64,000 bases of DNA from Candidatus Competibacteraceae bacterium (lineage in GTDB: Bacteria; Pseudomonadota; Gammaproteobacteria; Competibacterales; Competibacteraceae). Position 1 is the stretch's first letter. Every line of letters begins with the position of its first letter. The notes beneath the pieces were generated by a model, which had not been told where the DNA came from, searched no databases, and worked only from the letters and a program-made list of their open reading frames with translations. Positions 42,878 through 51,521 of this stretch are shown one piece after another. The translations under genes were made by a program, and so were the position numbers. Where the stretch lies: NCBI GenBank assembly GCA_016713505.1, contig JADJPA010000002.1, positions 1-64,000 on the forward strand. Direction: 5' to 3'.

Positions 42878-42903
42878 CGGCTATTATTCTAGTCGGATGC
42901 AGC

Positions 42904-43077
42904 ATGGGCGCTGCATCTTATGCTCAAGGCGTCGCCAACACCTCCAAACGCACGACGTATGCCTCCGACGGATTGTTCGCGGCGGCGGATGAAGCCACCG
43001 CCCTCAAGCATGTCAAGGCTATCGAGAAAGGCTTGGCAATCCGACCGATGAAGCGCTTCAATCCAGAAAAAACCTGA
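42904..43077 (+). CDS. Small open frame, uncertain
   Basis: A 57-codon frame from ATG 42904 to TGA 43075. The second half (AADEATALKHVKAIEKGLAI, then RPMKRFNPEK) looks protein-like and basic, but there is no clear ribosome site and it lies among gene fragments, so it is either a tiny gene or another 3' remnant. No family recognised. Confidence 0.25.
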   Translation: MGAASYAQGVANTSKRTTYASDGLFAAADEATALKHVKAIEKGLAIRPMKRFNPEKT

Positions 43078-43210
43078 AATTGATAATCAACCCAGTCATG
43101 AGCAACACAATCGGCCAGATGTGTGACCACAGCAACGTCAGTCCGTTGCCCTTAAGCACAATGCCGTGCATCAGAATCAGAAAAGGGTGAGCGGCAATAG
43201 GTTACCGGTC
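43058..43210 (-). pseudogene. Remnant of an ABC-2 type permease C-terminus, frameshifted
   Basis: Minus strand: NLLPLT in one frame, then after a 1-nt loss LILMHGIVLKGNGLTLLW and a final hydrophobic helix ending in RFFLD and a stop at 43058-43060. This matches the last segment of ABC-2 permeases of the YhhJ type, which end with a PLTHF-like motif, an LKG motif and one helix. Nothing of the rest of the gene is present. Confidence 0.6.
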
Positions 43211-43241
43211 GCCCTTGAAGCGAAACAAGAGGTGCAACGCC

Positions 43242-43457
43242 ATGAACAACACGCCGTCCATCGAACGCCATCAACCCACTGATCCTCCTGCGCTGACAGG
43301 CTGCATCACCAGAATCCCGCGCGCGGCGCAAGCCCGGTTGCTGCTGCACGATCTGGAAAGCGATTCATGTTTCGCGGACCTCTTGCGTGAGGCGCTGCCG
43401 GATGAAGCGGCCCGCTTGGCGTATTTGAATCACCTGGCCTGGGAGGGACGCTCCTGA
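43242..43457 (+). CDS. Small hypothetical protein upstream of narK
   Basis: A 71-residue frame from ATG 43242 with GAGG about 8 nt upstream. The C-terminal half is acidic and helical (ARLLLHDLESDSCFADLLRE, then ALPDEAARLAYLNHL). It ends 82 nt before the FNR-type box of the nar operon. Soluble, no signal, no family recognised. The ribosome site and reasonable composition favour a real gene, its location beside fragments argues caution. Confidence 0.4.
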   Translation: MNNTPSIERHQPTDPPALTGCITRIPRAAQARLLLHDLESDSCFADLLREALPDEAARLAYLNHLAWEGRS

Positions 43458-43538
43458 CGTAAAGCAACGTTTTTATTGGAAACCCCGAATTTCTGAGCCG
43501 ATCACGCCGCACAACCCCACCCGACAAACCTAAAAACC

Positions 43539-43552
43539 TTGATCTCAATCAA
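43539..43552 (+). promoter_or_regulatory. FNR/Anr-type box of the nar operon
   Basis: TTGATCTCAATCAA matches the FNR/Anr consensus TTGAT-N4-ATCAA exactly. It is centred 66 nt before the narK fusion ATG, leaving room for activation from about -41.5. It implies oxygen-regulated expression of nitrate uptake and reduction. Confidence 0.88.
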
Positions 43553-43611
43553 GGAATCCCCTTAGCGCCCCTCGTAATATTGCGCTTGCAGCATTCTGCG
43601 CGAGAACTGCA

Positions 43612-46302
43612 ATGGCGACGCTAAAAAAACAACAAATCTCCGTTCTCACTATGAACACGATGGCCTTCGCGGTGAACTTCGCCGTCTGGGTCATGTTTTC
43701 GGTCATCGGCATCAAGATCAAGGCCGAACTGAATTTAAACGAAACGGAATTCGGCTTGCTGGTCGCCACGCCGATTCTGACCGGCTCGCTGGTGCGGTTG
43801 CCGCTGGGCATCCTGACCGACCGCTACGGCGGGCGGATCATCTTTTTTATCCAAATGCTGCTGGTGGCGGTTCCGACTTGGCTGGTCTCTTACGCCACCC
43901 AGTATTGGCAGTATCTGGTGCTGGGGTTGTTCGTCGGGCTGGCGGGCGGTTCGTTCGCGGTCGGCATCGCTTATACCTCGACCTGGTTCAGCAAGGAGCG
44001 GCAAGGAACGGCGATGGGCATCTTCGGCGCGGGCAACGCCGGATCGTCGCTGACCAAGTTCGTCGCGCCGATGATCATTGCCAGCTTCGGCGCGTGGCAG
44101 ATGGTGCCGAAAGTGTATGCCGTCGCCCTGGTGGTGATGGCGGTGCTGTTCTGGTTCTTCACCTACACCGATCCGCTGCACGAGAAAGGCGCGGAGCAAA
44201 ACCGCGCCCGGCCCAGCCTCGGCCAGCAATTGACGCCGCTGGCTGATCCACGGGTCTGGCGCTTCGGTCTGGCGTATGCCTTCGTGTTCGGCGCGTTCGT
44301 GGCGATGGCCTTGTGGCTGCCGAAATATTATGTCGGTGAATACGGCCTGCCGCTGGCGACCGCTGCGTTTTTGACCATCTTCTTCGATCTGCCGTCCGGG
44401 GCGATTCGGGCGTTGGGCGGTTGGGCTTCGGATAAGTGGGGCGGCAACACCGTCACCTGGTGGGTGCTGTGGGTCAGCCTGATCTGCCTGTTTATCCTCA
44501 GCTATCCGCCGACCACCATGACCATTCACGGCATCAAGGGCGATGTCTCGGTCAACCTCGGCATCGGCATCGTGCTGTTCACGATTTTGGTGTTTATGGT
44601 CGGGCTGGCGCAGGGTTTCGGCAAGGCCAGCGTTTACCGCAGTTTGGCCGACCACTATCCGACCCAGATGGGCGTGGTCGGCGGCATCGTCGGTTTGATC
44701 GGCGGCCTGGGCGGTTTCGTGCTGCCGATCATGTTCGGCGTGGCGGCGGATGCCATCGGTGTGCGCAGCAGTTGCTTCATGCTGATGTTCCTGTTGGTGG
44801 TGGTCAACATGTTGTGGATGTGGCTGGCCGAGAAGCACGAGCGCGAGGAAATTTTGGAGCGCCACGCCGAGGCACGGGCGGAACTGGTGGGCGCGAATCT
44901 GGTGGACCGCATCTACCGCCGTCGTCATCTGCTAGCCGATTGGCGGCCGGACGACGAGCAATTCTGGCAATCGGCCGGGCGGCGGATTGCCAATCGCAAT
45001 CTGTGGCTGTCGATGCCGGCACTGCTGCTGGCCTTTGCGGTGTGGGTGGTGTGGAGCGTGATCGTGGTCGAACTGCCACGGGTCGGCTTCAAATTCACCC
45101 AAAATCAATTGTTCTGGCTGGCGGCGCTACCGGGCTTGTCCGGCCCGTTCTTCCGGGCGCTGTATTCCTTCGTGGTGCCGATCTTTGGCGGCCGCAACTG
45201 GACGGTGTTTAGCACCGCGCTGCTGCTGTTGCCGACGCTGTGGGTCGGGGTGGCGGTGCAAGACCCGAATACCCATTACGCGGTATTCGTTGCCATCGCT
45301 CTGCTATGTGGGCTGGGCGCGGGCAATTTCTCGTCCAGCATGGCCAATATCAGCTTCTTCTTCCCGCAGCGGCTGCAAGGCACCGCGCTGGGGTTGAACG
45401 GCGGTGTCGGCAATCTCGGCGTCGGCATCGCCCAGTTGATCGTGCCTATCACCATCTACGGCGGCGCGCTGTGGATTCTCGGCGGCAATGCCCAAAACCG
45501 TTTCGATGAGGGGATCGTCACCTCGATCTGGCTGCAAAACGCCGGTTTTATCTGGGTGCCGTTCATCGTCGCCGCCTCGGTCGCCGCGTGGTTCGGCATG
45601 GACAACATCGCCACCGTCAAGGCCAGTTTCGCCGAGCAGGTCGCCATTTTCCGCCACAAGCACCAATGGCTGATGAGCTGGCTCTACACCGGTACCTTCG
45701 GTTCCTTCATCGGGCTGGCGGTGACCTTCCCGATGCTGGTCAACACCCAGTTTCCGAACGCCAACGCCTTCAAATTCGCTTTCCTCGGCCCGCTGCTGGC
45801 GGCGTTGATTCGCCCGCTCGGCGGCTGGCTGTCGGATCGGATCGGCGGCGCGATCATCACCTGTTGGGTCTTCATCGCCATGACGGCGGCGTCGTTGGGC
45901 GCGCTGCTGTTCCTGCCGGGGCGGAACGACAGCGGCAACATGATCGGCTTCATCTTTATGTATCTGGTGTTGTTCTTCAGCGCCGGGGTCGGCAACGGCT
46001 CCGTCTTCCGCATGATCCCGATCGTTTTCCGTGCCCTGCGCCAGCGTCAGGTGCATGGCAAGGACCGCGCGGGTTTGGAAGAGGCGTCACGCCTCGCCGC
46101 GACCGAAGCGGCGGCCACCCTGGGTTTCAGTTCGGCGGTGGCGGCCTTCGGCGGCTTCTTTATCCCCATCGCCTACGGCGCGTCCATCGACCTGACCGGC
46201 GGCTATCAGGCGGCGCTGATGGTGTTCGCGCTGTTCTATTTGAGTTGCTTGTTCATTACCTGGCGCTGGTATGCCGGCAAGGATGTGGAAGCGCCGTGCT
46301 GA
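43612..46302 (+). CDS. narK: Fused double NarK nitrate/nitrite transporter
   Basis: An inner-membrane protein of 896 aa with two complete major-facilitator domains. The first (about 1-410) begins with MNTMAFAVNFAVWVMFSVIG and includes GGRIIFFIQMLL and GNAGSSLTKFVAP, typical of NarK1-type nitrate/proton symporters; the second (about 450-890) follows a charged linker (WRPDDEQFWQS) and carries GAGNFSSSMANISFFFP, a NarK2-type nitrate/nitrite exchanger motif. Fusions of this kind are known from Paracoccus and other denitrifiers. It is the first gene after the FNR-type box and precedes a separate narK by 45 nt. The start has a weak ribosome site (GAGAA). Confidence 0.93.
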   Translation: MATLKKQQISVLTMNTMAFAVNFAVWVMFSVIGIKIKAELNLNETEFGLLVATPILTGSLVRLPLGILTDRYGGRIIFFIQMLLVAVPTWLVSYATQYWQYLVLGLFVGLAGGSFAVGIAYTSTWFSKERQGTAMGIFGAGNAGSSLTKFVAPMIIASFGAWQMVPKVYAVALVVMAVLFWFFTYTDPLHEKGAEQNRARPSLGQQLTPLADPRVWRFGLAYAFVFGAFVAMALWLPKYYVGEYGLPLATAAFLTIFFDLPSGAIRALGGWASDKWGGNTVTWWVLWVSLICLFILSYPPTTMTIHGIKGDVSVNLGIGIVLFTILVFMVGLAQGFGKASVYRSLADHYPTQMGVVGGIVGLIGGLGGFVLPIMFGVAADAIGVRSSCFMLMFLLVVVNMLWMWLAEKHEREEILERHAEARAELVGANLVDRIYRRRHLLADWRPDDEQFWQSAGRRIANRNLWLSMPALLLAFAVWVVWSVIVVELPRVGFKFTQNQLFWLAALPGLSGPFFRALYSFVVPIFGGRNWTVFSTALLLLPTLWVGVAVQDPNTHYAVFVAIALLCGLGAGNFSSSMANISFFFPQRLQGTALGLNGGVGNLGVGIAQLIVPITIYGGALWILGGNAQNRFDEGIVTSIWLQNAGFIWVPFIVAASVAAWFGMDNIATVKASFAEQVAIFRHKHQWLMSWLYTGTFGSFIGLAVTFPMLVNTQFPNANAFKFAFLGPLLAALIRPLGGWLSDRIGGAIITCWVFIAMTAASLGALLFLPGRNDSGNMIGFIFMYLVLFFSAGVGNGSVFRMIPIVFRALRQRQVHGKDRAGLEEASRLAATEAAATLGFSSAVAAFGGFFIPIAYGASIDLTGGYQAALMVFALFYLSCLFITWRWYAGKDVEAPC

Positions 46303-46347
46303 ATTCGATTCGATCCCTGGGAAGTTCCTATTGAGGAGTCATTCACG

Positions 46348-47736
46348 ATGTCCACAACCATAACGACAGACGTCGGCGCGCAACCCTCGTCCCGTACCTG
46401 GTTGAGTAGCTGGACGCCGGAAGATCCGGCGTTCTGGGATACAACCGCCAAGCCGCTGGCGTGGAAGACGCTGGTGATCACCACCCTCAATCTGATGATG
46501 GCCTTTATCGTCTGGTTCGTGGTATCGGCGCTGGTGGTGCGCCTACCGAATATCGGCTTCAAGCTGACAGCGAACCAAACCTTTTGGTTGGCGGCGATGC
46601 CGGGGCTGGCCGCCGGCATCCTGCGCGCCATCCACACGTTTCTGGTGCCGCTGTACGGCACCCGCCACGTCGTCGCCTTTTCCACGCTGTCGCTGCTGAT
46701 TCCGCTGTTGGGCTGGTTTTTCGCCATTCAAGACCCGACCACGCCGTATTGGGTGTTGTTACTGCTGTCGTTTCTGGCCGGTTTGGGCGGCGGTAATTTC
46801 TCCTCGTTCATGCCCTCGACTAGCCTGTTTTTTCCCAAACGCTTGCAAGGCACGGCGTTGGCGATTCAGGCCGGTATCGGCAATTTCGGGGTCAGCGTAG
46901 TGCAGTTTCTCACCCCCTGGATTATCGGTTTTGCGCTGTTTGGCACCCTGGCCGGGGAATCACAAACCTTTGTACCCAGCATCCCCGGTGCAGCCACCAA
47001 ACCGATGTGGCTGCAAAACGCGGTGCTGATCTATGTGCCGTTTATTGTGGTGTTCGCCATCGCCGCGTGGTTCATGCTGAAGTCGGTGCCGGTGCGGGCC
47101 AATTTCCGTGAGCAACTGGATATTTTCCGCTTCAGCAACCTGCACGGGTTCTGGATGACCTCGCTGTACATGATGACCTTCGGTTCGTTTTCCGGCTTCG
47201 CTGCCACCTTCCCACTGATGATCAAGCAGATGTACACGGTGTTGCCAGGCGGCCCTGATCCCTTGAAATACGCCTTTCTCGGCCCGCTGGTCGGCGCGGC
47301 GGCGCGGGTGCTGGCCGGGCCGATGTCCGACAAATTGGGCGGGGCCATCGTCACCCATTGGTCGGGCATCGGCTTGTTGATCTGCACCATTGCCGTGACC
47401 TTCTACACCCATCCCGACGCGGCGACCGGCATGACGCAATTCCCGCTTTTCGTCGGCATGATGCTGGGGGTGTTCTTCTTCAGCGGCGTCGGCAACGCCA
47501 GCACCTTCAAGCAGATGCCGATGATCTTTGAGCCACGCCAGGCGGGCGGCATCATCGGTTGGACGGCGGCGATGGCCTCGTTCGGCCCGTTCATCTTCGG
47601 CATGTTGATCGGCTGGTCGTTCGCCGCCACCGGTTCGCCCAACGCCTTCTTCTACGGCGCGGCGCTGTTCTATCTGTTCAACATCGGCATCAACTGGTGG
47701 TACTACGCCCGTAAAGGGGCGGAGAAGCCGTGCTGA
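46348..47736 (+). CDS. narK2: NarK2-type nitrate/nitrite transporter
   Basis: Major-facilitator transporter (462 aa, about 12 helices) probably exchanging nitrate for nitrite. WTPEDPAFWDTTAK at the N-terminus matches the linker that opens the second half of the preceding fusion, and the nitrate-signature motifs GGGNFSSFMPSTSLFFP and GVGNASTFKQMPMIF are present. GAGGAG precedes the ATG. Located between the fused narK and narG (21 nt gap) on one message. It is more like the second half of the fusion than the first, so duplication of a NarK2-type unit is likely. Confidence 0.93.
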   Translation: MSTTITTDVGAQPSSRTWLSSWTPEDPAFWDTTAKPLAWKTLVITTLNLMMAFIVWFVVSALVVRLPNIGFKLTANQTFWLAAMPGLAAGILRAIHTFLVPLYGTRHVVAFSTLSLLIPLLGWFFAIQDPTTPYWVLLLLSFLAGLGGGNFSSFMPSTSLFFPKRLQGTALAIQAGIGNFGVSVVQFLTPWIIGFALFGTLAGESQTFVPSIPGAATKPMWLQNAVLIYVPFIVVFAIAAWFMLKSVPVRANFREQLDIFRFSNLHGFWMTSLYMMTFGSFSGFAATFPLMIKQMYTVLPGGPDPLKYAFLGPLVGAAARVLAGPMSDKLGGAIVTHWSGIGLLICTIAVTFYTHPDAATGMTQFPLFVGMMLGVFFFSGVGNASTFKQMPMIFEPRQAGGIIGWTAAMASFGPFIFGMLIGWSFAATGSPNAFFYGAALFYLFNIGINWWYYARKGAEKPC

Positions 47737-47757
47737 TTTCTAAAGAGGTTTAATGCG

Positions 47758-50700
47758 ATGAGTCATTTTCTCGACCGGCTGAATTTCCTCAAGAAAGTCA
47801 CCAACACCTTCTCCGGCGATCACGGCGTCGTCACCAACGAGGATCGCGGCTGGGAAGACGCCTACCGCGCCCGCTGGCAGCACGACAAAATCGTGCGCTC
47901 GACCCACGGCGTCAACTGCACCGGCTCCTGTAGCTGGAAGATTTACGTCAAGAACGGGCTGGTGACCTGGGAAACCCAGCAGACCGACTACCCGCGCACC
48001 CGCGACGATCTGCCCAACCACGAACCGCGCGGCTGCCCGCGTGGCGCGTCCTATAGCTGGTATCTGTACAGCGCCAATCGGGTGAAATATCCGCTGGTGC
48101 GCGGCCGCTTGCTCAAGCTGTGGCGCGAGGCGCTGGCCGAGAAGCAAGACCCGGTGGACGCTTGGGAGTCCATCGTCGAGAATCCGGCCAAGGCGACTGA
48201 ATACAAATCCAAGCGCGGTCTGGGCGGTTTCGTACGGGCGACCTGGGAAGAAGTCAACCCGCTGATCGCCGCCGCCAACGTCTACACCGCCAAGAAATAC
48301 GGCCCGGATCGAATTTACGGCTTTTCGCCAATTCCGGCGATGTCGATGGTGTCCTATGCCGCCGGTTCGCGCTATCTGTCGCTGATCGGCGGGGCTTGCG
48401 GTTCGTTCTATGACTGGTACTGCGACCTGCCGCCCGCCAGCCCGATGGTGTGGGGCGAGCAGACCGACGTGCCGGAATCCGCCGACTGGTACAACTCCAC
48501 GTTCTTAATGATGTGGGGTTCCAACGTGCCGCAGACCCGCACCCCGGACGCTCACTTCATGACCGAGGTGCGCTACAAGGGGACGAAGATCGTGGTGGTC
48601 TGCCCGGATTATTCCGAGGCGTCCAAGTTCGCCGACCTCTGGTTGCACCCCAAGCAGGGCACCGACGCCGCCGTGGCGATGGCGATGGGCCACGTCATCC
48701 TGCGCGAGTTTTATCTCGACGGCAAATCCGAGTATTTCACCGATTACGTCCGCACCAAGACCGATTTCCCGATGCTGGTGCGCCTCGATCAGCGGGCCGA
48801 CGGGAACTATGTCAACGGCCGCTTCCTGCGGGCGTCCGATCTCGCCGACAGCGCCGGTCAGGCCAACAACCCCGACTGGAAAACGCTGGCCTTCGACGAA
48901 AAGAGCGGCCATCTAATCGTGCCGAACGGCTCCATCGGTTTCCGCTGGGGCGAAAAGGACGGCATGGTCGGCAAGTGGAATCTGGAAGCGAAAGAATCGC
49001 TGACTGGGGCCGAAACCCAGTTGCGCTTATCGGTCATCGACATCAAGGACGAGGTAGCGCCGGTCGCCTTTCCCTATTTCGGTTCGACCCAACATCCGCA
49101 TTTTGCCTGCACTTCTCACGATGCGATTCAAGTCCGCAACGTCCCAGCCAAGAAAATCAAGCTGGCGGACGGTTCCGAGGCGTTGGTCGCCACCGTCTAC
49201 GATCTGACCTTGGCGCAATACGGCCTGGATCGCGGCTTGGGCGGCGGCAATGTCGCCAAGACTTACGACGATGACGTGCCCTACACCCCGGCCTGGCAAG
49301 AGAAGATCACCGGCGTACCGCGTGCGCAAATCATCACCGTCGCCCGCCAGTTCGCCGAGAATGCCGACAAGACTCACGGTAAATCGATGGTGATCATCGG
49401 CGCGGCGATGAACCACTGGTATCACATGGATATGAACTACCGGGGCGTCATCAATATGCTGATGATGTGCGGCTGCGTCGGCCAGAGCGGTGGCGGCTGG
49501 TCGCATTACGTCGGTCAGGAAAAACTACGCCCGCAAACCGGCTGGACGGCGTTGGCCTTCGCGCTGGACTGGCACCGCCCGCCCCGGCACATGAATTCGA
49601 CTTCTTACTGGTACATCCATACCAGCCAGTGGCGGCACGAAAAACTGACCATGCGGGAAATCCTGTCGCCGCTGGCCGATCCCCAGCAGTGGCAGGGTTC
49701 ACAGATCGACTACAACGTCCGCGCCGCGCGGATGGGCTGGCTGCCGACCGCGCCGCAGCTCAATCAAAATCCGCTGGCGGTGAGCAAGGCGGCCGCGACG
49801 GCGGGCGACGATCCAGCCGCTTACGTGGTGAAAAATCTGAAATCCGGCAAGCTCGGTTTCGCTTTTGAAGACCCGGATAATCCGGTCAACTTCCCGCGCA
49901 ATCTGTTCGTGTGGCGCTCCAACCTGCTCGGCTCTTCCGGCAAAGGTCACGAGTATTTTCTGAAATATCTGCTCGGCACCACTCACGGGGTGCAGGGCAA
50001 GGATTTGGGCGAGGAAGGCGGTGAGAAACCGCTGGAAGTGCAATGGCGCGACGCGGCCCAAGGCAAGCTCGATTTGCTGGTGACGCTGGATTTCCGCATG
50101 TCCACCACCTGCCTATATTCGGACATCGTGCTGCCGACCGCGACCTGGTATGAGAAAAACGACCTCAACACCAGCGACATGCACCCGTTCATTCACCCGT
50201 TGAGCGCGGCGGTTGATCCGGCTTGGGAATCGCGCACCGACTGGGACATCTTCAAAGGCATCGCCAAGGCGTTTTCGGAGACCTGTCCCGGCCATCTCGG
50301 CGTCGAAAAGGACATCGTGGCGGTGCCGACCTTGCACGACACCCCCAACGAACTGGCGATGCCAGATGTGAAGGACTGGAAGCGGGGCGAGTGCGATCTC
50401 ATCCCCGGCAAGACCGCGCCCAGTCTGGTGGTGGTCGAGCGTGACTATCCGGCGACCTATCAGAAATTCACCTCCTGCGGGCCGCTGCTCGACAAGCTTG
50501 GCAACGGTGGCAAGGGCATCAGTTGGAATACCGAGCACGAGGTTGCGGCGCTGGCCTCGCTCAATTACACGGTGCAGGAAGAAGGCGTCGCCAAGGGGCG
50601 GCCGCGCATCAACAGCGACATCGACGCCGCTGAGATGATCATGATGCTGGCCCCGGAGACCAACGGCCACGTTGCGGTGAAAGCGTGGGCGGCTTTGAGC

Positions 50701-51519
50701 AAGATCACCGGCCGCGATCACAGCCATTTGGCGCTGCCCAAGGAACACGAGAAAATCCGCTTCCGCGACATCGTGGCCCAGCCGCGCAAAATCATTTCCT
50801 CGCCCACCTGGTCGGGTCTGGAAGACGAAAAGGTCAGCTACAACGCCGGTTACACCAACGTCCACGAACTGATTCCGTGGCGCACCGTCACCGGCCGCCA
50901 GCAGTTCTATCAGGATCACGCTTGGATGCTCGGTTTTGGCGAGGCGCTGTGCGCTTACCGGCCGCCGGTGGATATGAAAACGGTCGAGCCGATCATCGGC
51001 CAGAAGCCCAACGGCAACCCGGAAATCGTGCTGAATTTCATCACCCCGCACCAGAAATGGGGCATCCACAGCACCTACACCGACAACCTGTTGATGCTCA
51101 CGCTGTCACGTGGCGGCCCGATCATCTGGATGTCGGAAATCGACGCCAAAAAGGCGGGCATCGAGGACAACGACTGGATCGAAGCCTACAACGTCAACGG
51201 CGCGATCGCGGCGCGGGCGGTGGTCAGCCAGCGGGTGCCGGAAGGCATGTCGATGATGTACCACGCCCAGGAAAAAATCGTCAACACGCCCGGCTCGGAA
51301 ATTACCGGCACCCGTGGCGGCATTCACAACTCCGTGACCCGCACGGTGCTCAAGCCGACCCACATGATCGGCAGTTACGCCCAGCAGAGCTACGGCTTCA
51401 ACTATTACGGCACCGTGGGTAGCAACCGCGACGAATTCATCATCGTCCGCAAGATGGCGAAGATCGACTGGCTGGACGATGAAACCCCAGCCGAAGCCCC
51501 AACCGCAGAGGCGCATTAA
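47758..51519 (+). CDS. narG: Respiratory nitrate reductase alpha subunit
   Basis: Catalytic subunit (1253 aa) of the membrane-bound, cytoplasm-facing nitrate reductase, reducing nitrate to nitrite at a bis-MGD molybdenum site. The N-terminal HGVNCTGSCSWKIYVKNG holds the His/Cys ligands of the FS0 iron-sulfur cluster; the molybdenum Asp lies in GSFYDWYCDLPPASP. Length and motifs are normal for NarG. It has AAGAGG ahead of the ATG and is followed by narH after 2 nt. Cofactor supply is presumably helped by mobB and moeA further downstream, and NarJ inserts the cofactor. Confidence 0.98.
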   Translation: MSHFLDRLNFLKKVTNTFSGDHGVVTNEDRGWEDAYRARWQHDKIVRSTHGVNCTGSCSWKIYVKNGLVTWETQQTDYPRTRDDLPNHEPRGCPRGASYSWYLYSANRVKYPLVRGRLLKLWREALAEKQDPVDAWESIVENPAKATEYKSKRGLGGFVRATWEEVNPLIAAANVYTAKKYGPDRIYGFSPIPAMSMVSYAAGSRYLSLIGGACGSFYDWYCDLPPASPMVWGEQTDVPESADWYNSTFLMMWGSNVPQTRTPDAHFMTEVRYKGTKIVVVCPDYSEASKFADLWLHPKQGTDAAVAMAMGHVILREFYLDGKSEYFTDYVRTKTDFPMLVRLDQRADGNYVNGRFLRASDLADSAGQANNPDWKTLAFDEKSGHLIVPNGSIGFRWGEKDGMVGKWNLEAKESLTGAETQLRLSVIDIKDEVAPVAFPYFGSTQHPHFACTSHDAIQVRNVPAKKIKLADGSEALVATVYDLTLAQYGLDRGLGGGNVAKTYDDDVPYTPAWQEKITGVPRAQIITVARQFAENADKTHGKSMVIIGAAMNHWYHMDMNYRGVINMLMMCGCVGQSGGGWSHYVGQEKLRPQTGWTALAFALDWHRPPRHMNSTSYWYIHTSQWRHEKLTMREILSPLADPQQWQGSQIDYNVRAARMGWLPTAPQLNQNPLAVSKAAATAGDDPAAYVVKNLKSGKLGFAFEDPDNPVNFPRNLFVWRSNLLGSSGKGHEYFLKYLLGTTHGVQGKDLGEEGGEKPLEVQWRDAAQGKLDLLVTLDFRMSTTCLYSDIVLPTATWYEKNDLNTSDMHPFIHPLSAAVDPAWESRTDWDIFKGIAKAFSETCPGHLGVEKDIVAVPTLHDTPNELAMPDVKDWKRGECDLIPGKTAPSLVVVERDYPATYQKFTSCGPLLDKLGNGGKGISWNTEHEVAALASLNYTVQEEGVAKGRPRINSDIDAAEMIMMLAPETNGHVAVKAWAALSKITGRDHSHLALPKEHEKIRFRDIVAQPRKIISSPTWSGLEDEKVSYNAGYTNVHELIPWRTVTGRQQFYQDHAWMLGFGEALCAYRPPVDMKTVEPIIGQKPNGNPEIVLNFITPHQKWGIHSTYTDNLLMLTLSRGGPIIWMSEIDAKKAGIEDNDWIEAYNVNGAIAARAVVSQRVPEGMSMMYHAQEKIVNTPGSEITGTRGGIHNSVTRTVLKPTHMIGSYAQQSYGFNYYGTVGSNRDEFIIVRKMAKIDWLDDETPAEAPTAEAH

Positions 51520-51521
51520 TC

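Noticed and set aside
43079..43091. TTGATAATCAA upstream of narK as a second FNR-type site
   Set aside because: The half-sites are separated by one base instead of four, and it lies within the ABC-2 permease remnant, over 500 nt from the operon start.
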